64,000 nucleotides of DNA from Mesorhizobium waimense (lineage in GTDB: Bacteria; Pseudomonadota; Alphaproteobacteria; Rhizobiales; Rhizobiaceae): NCBI RefSeq assembly GCF_003601975.1, contig NZ_QZWZ01000011.1:124001-188000 (forward strand), written 5' to 3'. A program made the position numbers and the translations under genes. Below, one piece after another: positions 59,560-64,000 of the stretch. Within the stretch, counting starts at the first letter, position 1. Each line of letters starts with the position of its first letter. The notes beneath the pieces were generated by a model. That model searched no databases. It was not told where the DNA came from and saw only the letters and a program-made list of their open reading frames with translations.

Positions 59560-59683
59560 GTCGACTTCCCAAGTTTTGCGCGGGATCATAATCATTGCCC
59601 CCTTTGGCGTCCACCGGACCTTTTTGGTCAAAATGCCACGCCCCGAACCTGTTCCTAACGACCACGGTTCGTGGCCTATTCCC

Positions 59684-59697
59684 TTGATGTGGATCAA
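59684..59697. promoter_or_regulatory. FNR/FixK-type box between hemA and galE
   Basis: TTGAT-GTGG-ATCAA is an exact match to the symmetrical FNR/FixK consensus TTGAT-N4-ATCAA. It lies 125 bp upstream of hemA and 141 bp upstream of galE, so either gene could be its target. hemA is more likely, because FixK- or FnrN-controlled hemA genes are known in rhizobia. Confidence 0.8.
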
Positions 59698-59837
59698 TTT
59701 TGTTTCGGTATCATGCCACGGGCCGGAGCGACTGTTACCGATTTAACATTGAGGGTTTTAATGGCCTTGCGGCAGGCTTTCCAGTAAGGCGCTTGTTGAG
59801 ACAGTTTCCGATAAATCAGAAGGTGCGAGGATTCGGG

Positions 59838-60833
59838 ATGACGGTTTTGGTAACGGGCGGTGCCGGCTATATCGGCAGCCACATGGTCTGGGAGCTTTTG
59901 GATGCGGGCGAGAGCGTGGTCGTGCTCGACCGGCTTTCGACCGGCTTCGAATGGGCGGTGGCGCCCGAGGCGAAGCTCGTCGTCGGCGATGTCGCCGACA
60001 AGGAGCTGGTCGGTTCGATCATAAGAGACAACCATGTCGACGCCATCATCCATTTCGCCGGCTCGATCGTGGTGCCCGAATCGGTCGCCGATCCGCTCGG
60101 CTATTACGAGAACAACACCTGCAAGACACGCACGCTGATCGAGACCGCGGTGCGCGAAGGCGTGCCCAATTTCATCTTTTCCTCGACCGCCGCCGTCTAT
60201 GGCGGCGCCGGGCTGGAGCCGGTGCGCGAGGATGCCCGCCTGGCGCCGGTATCGCCCTACGGCCTGTCCAAGCTGATGAGCGAATGGATGCTGCGCGATG
60301 CGGCGATCGCGCATGGGCTGCGCTATACGGCGCTGCGCTACTTCAACGTCGCCGGCGCCGACCCCAAGGGCCGTACCGGCCAGTCGACGCCGGGCGCCAC
60401 GCATCTGATCAAGGTCGCCTGCGAGACGGCGCTCGGCAGGCGGCCCTTCATGCAGGTGTTCGGCACCGACTATTCCACCCCGGATGGTACCTGCATGCGC
60501 GATTACATCCATGTCAGCGATCTGGCGGCGGCGCATCGCCTGGCGCTGCAGCGGCTGCGCGAAGGGGGTGCCAGCCTCGTCGCCAATTGCGGCTACAGCC
60601 ATGGCTATTCGGTGCTCGAAGTCATCGACAGCGTGCGCCGCGCCTTTGGCCATGATTTCGAGGTGAAGATGGGGGACCGTCGGCCAGGCGACGCCGCCGC
60701 CATAGTCGCCAATTCGGAGCTTGCGCGTGCGGAACTCGGTTGGACGCCGCAGCGCGACGACCTCGACCTGATCGTCGCCGATGCGCTCGCCTGGGAGCGC
60801 ATCCTGAGCAGCAAGAACTCGGCGCGCGGCTGA
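59838..60833 (+). CDS. galE: UDP-glucose 4-epimerase
   Basis: A 331-residue extended short-chain dehydrogenase. The NAD motif is VTGGAGYIGSH (residues 4-14), with FSSTAAVYG containing the catalytic Ser/Thr. The Tyr-x-x-x-Lys pair is in SPYGLSKLMSE, followed by LRYFNVAGADP. It interconverts UDP-glucose and UDP-galactose for exopolysaccharide and lipopolysaccharide (ExoB-type role in rhizobia). The ATG at 59838 was chosen because the Rossmann motif starts right after it. Confidence 0.93.
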   Translation: MTVLVTGGAGYIGSHMVWELLDAGESVVVLDRLSTGFEWAVAPEAKLVVGDVADKELVGSIIRDNHVDAIIHFAGSIVVPESVADPLGYYENNTCKTRTLIETAVREGVPNFIFSSTAAVYGGAGLEPVREDARLAPVSPYGLSKLMSEWMLRDAAIAHGLRYTALRYFNVAGADPKGRTGQSTPGATHLIKVACETALGRRPFMQVFGTDYSTPDGTCMRDYIHVSDLAAAHRLALQRLREGGASLVANCGYSHGYSVLEVIDSVRRAFGHDFEVKMGDRRPGDAAAIVANSELARAELGWTPQRDDLDLIVADALAWERILSSKNSARG

Positions 60834-60943
60834 AGTCCGCCGGCCCTTCACCAATGGGCTCGTCCCGCGCTCGCTAAAGCGCTATTGAAGGGCTTCGCGG
60901 CAGAGCGTGGAGGCGCTTTGGCCGTTGAGACTTGGGGGGCGGC

Positions 60944-62194
60944 ATGAAAATACTGGTGCTTGGTGCGGGTGTGGTTGGCACGGCAGCCGCCTACTATCTG
61001 GCCAGCGACGGCCACGAGGTGACGGTGATCGAACGCCATCCGGCGCCGGCGCGCGGCACCAGCCAGTCGAATGCCGGTCTGGTGTCGCCGGGCGACGCCA
61101 CGGCCTGGGCCTCGCCCGCGGCGCTGAAAACGTTCCTGCGCGCGCTCTACAACCACGATCTCGGCATCAAGGTGCGGCTGCGCTTCGATCCGTATTTCCT
61201 GGCGTGGAGCATGCGTTTCCTGCGCCAGTGCACGGTATCGCGCCTGCGTGCCAACAGTCAGGTCAAATTGCGCCTGGCGCTCTACTCCCGCGACTGCATC
61301 AACGCGCTCTCGGCCGAGACCGGCATCCACTATGACGAGCGCAAGAAGGGCATCCTCTATTTCTTCCGCTCGCAGCACAGCCTCGATACCGGCACCGACA
61401 ATTATCGCTTCCTCGCCAAACATGGCCTGCCGATCGAGATCGTCGGCCGCGACCGCCTGATCGAGCTCGAGCCCGGCCTTGCCGATGCGAAGGACAAGAT
61501 TGCTGGCGGTGTCTATTCGCCGATCGACCAGACCGGCGATTCCCGGCAATTCGTCGAAAGACTCGCCGCCCACGCCGCCGAAAAGCTCGGCGTGAAGTTT
61601 CTCTACGGCACGACGGTCGAGGGTCTCGACGTCGAAGGCGGCCATGTGCGTGCGGTGATGACGTCGGCGGGGCCGGTCGCCGGCGATGCGGTCGTCATCT
61701 CGATGGGGCCGGAAAGCGGCCTGCTTGGCCGCCGCTACGGCATCGACCTGCCGGTCTATCCAGTGAAGGGCTACACCGCGACCATTCCCCTGGAGGACGA
61801 GAGCAAGGGGCCGACCATGGGCGGCGCCGACGAGGACCAGCTGATCGGCTACTCCCGGCTCGGCAACCGGCTGCGGCTTGCCTCCACGGCCGAATTCACC
61901 GGCTTCGACCGCACGTTTCGTCCCAGAGACTTCGCCGCCATGTTCAGGACCGGCAAGGAGCTTTTCCCAGGCGCCTTCGACGAGAAAAAGGCCGAACTCT
62001 GGGCGGGTCTCAGGCCGATGATGCCGAATTCGGTGCCGGTCATCGGTCAGGCACGCTACACGAACCTCTATCTCGACACCGGTCACGGCCATGTCGGCTG
62101 GACCATGGCCTGCGGCTCCGGCAAATTCCTTGCCGACATCGTCGCCGGCCGCAAGCCGGAGATCGACCCGCAAGGGCTGGTCTACAGGAACTGA
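60944..62194 (+). CDS. D-amino acid dehydrogenase-like FAD oxidoreductase (DadA-type)
   Basis: A 416-residue DAO-family flavoprotein. The FAD motif GAGVVGTAAAYYLASDGHEV is at residues 7-26, followed by GTSQSNAGLVSPGDA. The late segments PVYPVKGYTATIP and DTGHGHVGWTMACGSGK are typical of DadA. It oxidises D-amino acids to 2-oxo acids and passes electrons to the respiratory chain. The ATG at 60944 follows GGGGGGC. The next gene, an amino acid racemase-like protein, starts three bases after the stop, so the two act together. Confidence 0.9.
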   Translation: MKILVLGAGVVGTAAAYYLASDGHEVTVIERHPAPARGTSQSNAGLVSPGDATAWASPAALKTFLRALYNHDLGIKVRLRFDPYFLAWSMRFLRQCTVSRLRANSQVKLRLALYSRDCINALSAETGIHYDERKKGILYFFRSQHSLDTGTDNYRFLAKHGLPIEIVGRDRLIELEPGLADAKDKIAGGVYSPIDQTGDSRQFVERLAAHAAEKLGVKFLYGTTVEGLDVEGGHVRAVMTSAGPVAGDAVVISMGPESGLLGRRYGIDLPVYPVKGYTATIPLEDESKGPTMGGADEDQLIGYSRLGNRLRLASTAEFTGFDRTFRPRDFAAMFRTGKELFPGAFDEKKAELWAGLRPMMPNSVPVIGQARYTNLYLDTGHGHVGWTMACGSGKFLADIVAGRKPEIDPQGLVYRN

Positions 62195-62197
62195 GCG

Positions 62198-64000
62198 ATG
62201 TCGGGTCCGCAAGTCGCCATCGATCTCGGCCGCATCGAGCGCAATGCCCGCACCATCGTCGAGCGCTGCGCGCTCTCCGGCATCAAGGTCTTTGGCGTCA
62301 CCAAGGGCACCTGCGGCATGCCGCAGGTGGCGCGCGCCATGCTGCGCGGCGGTGTTTCCGGCATTGCCGAATCGCGCTTTGAGAACATCCGCCGGCTGCG
62401 CGACAGCGGCATCAATGCGCCGATCATGCTGCTGCGCAGCCCGCCGGTCGCCCGCGTCGAGGAGGTGGTGCGCAGCGTCGACATCAGCCTGCAATCCGAA
62501 CTCACCATCATCCGCGAGATAGCGCGCATCGCCGAGCGCATGGGCCGTGTTCACGACATCATGCTGATGATCGATCTCGGTGATCTCAGAGAAGGCATCT
62601 GGCCGAACGACCTGGTGCCCACGGTCGAACAGATCCTGGAAATGAAGGGCGTGCGCATCGCCGGCATCGGCACCAATCTCGGCTGTTTCGGCGCCATCAT
62701 GCCGACGGAAGAGAATCTCGGCCAACTCGTCGCCCACGCCTACAAGACCGAGCGCCTGTCCGGCAAAAGCCTCGACTGGATCTCGGGCGGCGCTTCGTCG
62801 TCGCTGCCGCTGCTGCTTGAGGGACGGCTGCCCGCCGGCATCAACAATCTCAGGGTCGGCGAGGCGATCCTGCAAGGCGGCGTCGAAACCTTCCGCGACA
62901 CACCCTGGGACGAACTCGAACCCGATGCCTGCCGCCTGACCAGCGACATCATCGAGGTCAAGCTGAAGCCGTCGCGGCCGATCGGCCAGTCCGGCTATGA
63001 TGCCTTCGGCAACCAGCCGGTCTTCCCCGATGTGGGCGACAGGCTGCGCGCCATCGCCAATATCGGCCGCGAGGACGTGCTGGTCGAGGGGCTGGTGCCG
63101 ATCACCAAGGGCATGCGCGTGCTCGGCGCCTCCAGCGATCATCTGCTGCTCGACGTGGCCGATGCCGATCCGCCGCCCGCCGTCGGCGACCGCGTCGCCT
63201 TCCACATGAGCTACGGCGCCATGCTGATGGCGATGACTTCAGAATATGTCGAAAAGGCCCCGATGCACGACGTCGAGGACTATTCCGGCCGCAAGATGGT
63301 GTCGATCTCGGCCGAGCCGGCGGCGGCCGGCATCCTGGCACGCGAGGCGACCGGCGCCCGGCTGGAGGCGATGAATTTCGACGTCGTCGAGCTCGCCGAT
63401 GTCGAGCGGCCTCCGTCCGGCCTGATCCGGCTGACCGTCGGCGCCGATCGTCGGATCGCCCACAAGGCCTTGGCGGCGACCGCGCGGGCGACACACTCTT
63501 TCGGCCTGATCTGGATCGATTCCATCGCCGCACTGATGCCGGAGGATGAAGAGGGCATCGACCTGCCGGAGGTCTCCGTGCTGGCGCGGACGCTCGGCCT
63601 TGACCACAAGCCGGGCGCCATGCAGCCGCAGCTGTCGCCGGAAAACGTCGTCATCGTCGGCCTGCGCCATGCCGATCCGGCCGAGGCGCGGGTGCTGAAC
63701 GATTCGCGCGTTTCCGCCTTCACCATGACCGACGTCGACGCCATGGGCATGCGCGACGTGATGCGCGAGGCCATCCACATCGCCTCCTCCGGCACGCAAG
63801 GTTTTCACGTTAGTTATGCGCCTGCTGTCACCGAATTCACTGGCTGGGCGGCAGGTTCCGGCGGCATCACCGTGCGCGAGACGCATCAGGCGATGGAGAC
63901 GATCGCGCTCTCCGGCGGGTTGCTGTCGATGGATGTTTCCGGGCTGACAGCCGAACTGGAGCCGAGGCTGGCGACGGAAACGATCAACTTCGTCATGTCG
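62198..64000 (+). CDS. Ornithine racemase-like / pseudo-arginase fusion protein (partial, runs off the right edge)
   Basis: 601 residues are visible without a stop. Residues 1-~350 are a fold-type III PLP racemase like ornithine racemase: PLP lysine Lys36 (FGVTKGTCGMP), MIDLGDLREGIWP, GIGTNLGCFG, SGGASSSLPLL, NLRVGEAILQGG, KPSRPIGQSGYDAFG and LGASSDHLLLDV. From about 360 an arginase-fold domain follows: LTVGADRRIA, LIWIDSIAALM, LSPENVVIVGLRHADPAEA, FTMTDVDAMG, GFHVSYAPAV and GGITVRETHQAME. Of the six arginase manganese ligands only Asp441 remains; the others are Arg418, Ile443, Ala445, Ala541 and Ala543. The second domain is thus probably regulatory or ligand-binding. It is cotranscribed with the DadA-like gene (3-bp gap). 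Confidence 0.82.
   Translation, partial: MSGPQVAIDLGRIERNARTIVERCALSGIKVFGVTKGTCGMPQVARAMLRGGVSGIAESRFENIRRLRDSGINAPIMLLRSPPVARVEEVVRSVDISLQSELTIIREIARIAERMGRVHDIMLMIDLGDLREGIWPNDLVPTVEQILEMKGVRIAGIGTNLGCFGAIMPTEENLGQLVAHAYKTERLSGKSLDWISGGASSSLPLLLEGRLPAGINNLRVGEAILQGGVETFRDTPWDELEPDACRLTSDIIEVKLKPSRPIGQSGYDAFGNQPVFPDVGDRLRAIANIGREDVLVEGLVPITKGMRVLGASSDHLLLDVADADPPPAVGDRVAFHMSYGAMLMAMTSEYVEKAPMHDVEDYSGRKMVSISAEPAAAGILAREATGARLEAMNFDVVELADVERPPSGLIRLTVGADRRIAHKALAATARATHSFGLIWIDSIAALMPEDEEGIDLPEVSVLARTLGLDHKPGAMQPQLSPENVVIVGLRHADPAEARVLNDSRVSAFTMTDVDAMGMRDVMREAIHIASSGTQGFHVSYAPAVTEFTGWAAGSGGITVRETHQAMETIALSGGLLSMDVSGLTAELEPRLATETINFVMS

Noticed and set aside
60848..63205. 785-codon open frame on the minus strand
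   Set aside because: It is antisense to the DadA-like and racemase genes and shows no recognisable domain.

Overview
This window looks like chromosomal DNA of a Mesorhizobium-like member of the Rhizobiales (Alphaproteobacteria). It is GC-rich and densely coded. It carries a C4-pathway 5-aminolevulinate synthase (hemA), a class I lysyl-tRNA synthetase, GcrA, a PodJ-like polarity protein, a SAM-II riboswitch in front of metZ, the complete chvE-gguA-gguB-gguC sugar cluster with its divergent LysR regulator, and a LuxR-LuxI-crotonase cluster. The genus is inferred from this combination; no database search was possible.

Layout. 1-3669: the end of a LysR regulator, an Hsp70-like protein and a TauE/SafE exporter coupled to a TIGR02186-type protein. 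3864-7832: a very large podJ-like gene. 8149-16094: a MerR regulator and a five-gene fatty/acyl-CoA beta-oxidation operon preceded by a 32-bp palindromic operator. 16230-19901: an S24-type regulator, a secreted nuclease-like protein, class I LysRS and a TerB-like protein. 19915-23257: an orphan periplasmic binding protein, then luxR, luxI and an isomerase-type crotonase. 23439-27653: ppk2, phoR, phoU, corA. 27740-32338: gcrA, argD-argF, hslO, apaG. 32569-37124: a GT21-like glycosyltransferase, metZ with riboswitch, a double-domain dCTP deaminase and a second orphan binding protein. 37302-43792: gguC, gguB, gguA, chvE and gbpR.

44006-47535 is the accessory part. A tRNA-Gly(CCC) gene and a displaced 3' fragment of the same tRNA flank an AbiEi/AbiEii module with no integrase. 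Beside it lie a decayed membrane-protein gene and a ClpP-fold secreted protein. 47613-56202 returns to core genes: an HDAC-like deacetylase, a MATE exporter, pyrD, a DUF952 protein, and a convergent response regulator/SSS-type hybrid kinase pair resembling CrbR/CrbS. 56438-64000: mscL, an aminotransferase, hemA (with an FNR/FixK box upstream), galE, a DadA-like dehydrogenase and a gene running off the right edge. That last gene fuses an ornithine-racemase-like domain to an arginase-fold domain that has lost nearly all its metal ligands.

The most interesting points are the racemase/pseudo-arginase fusion paired with a D-amino-acid dehydrogenase; the quorum-sensing crotonase that lacks both hydratase glutamates; the tRNA-anchored AbiE mini-island; and several clear regulatory sites (SAM-II riboswitch with terminator, FixK-type box, MerR palindrome, clustered GANTC sites upstream of gcrA).
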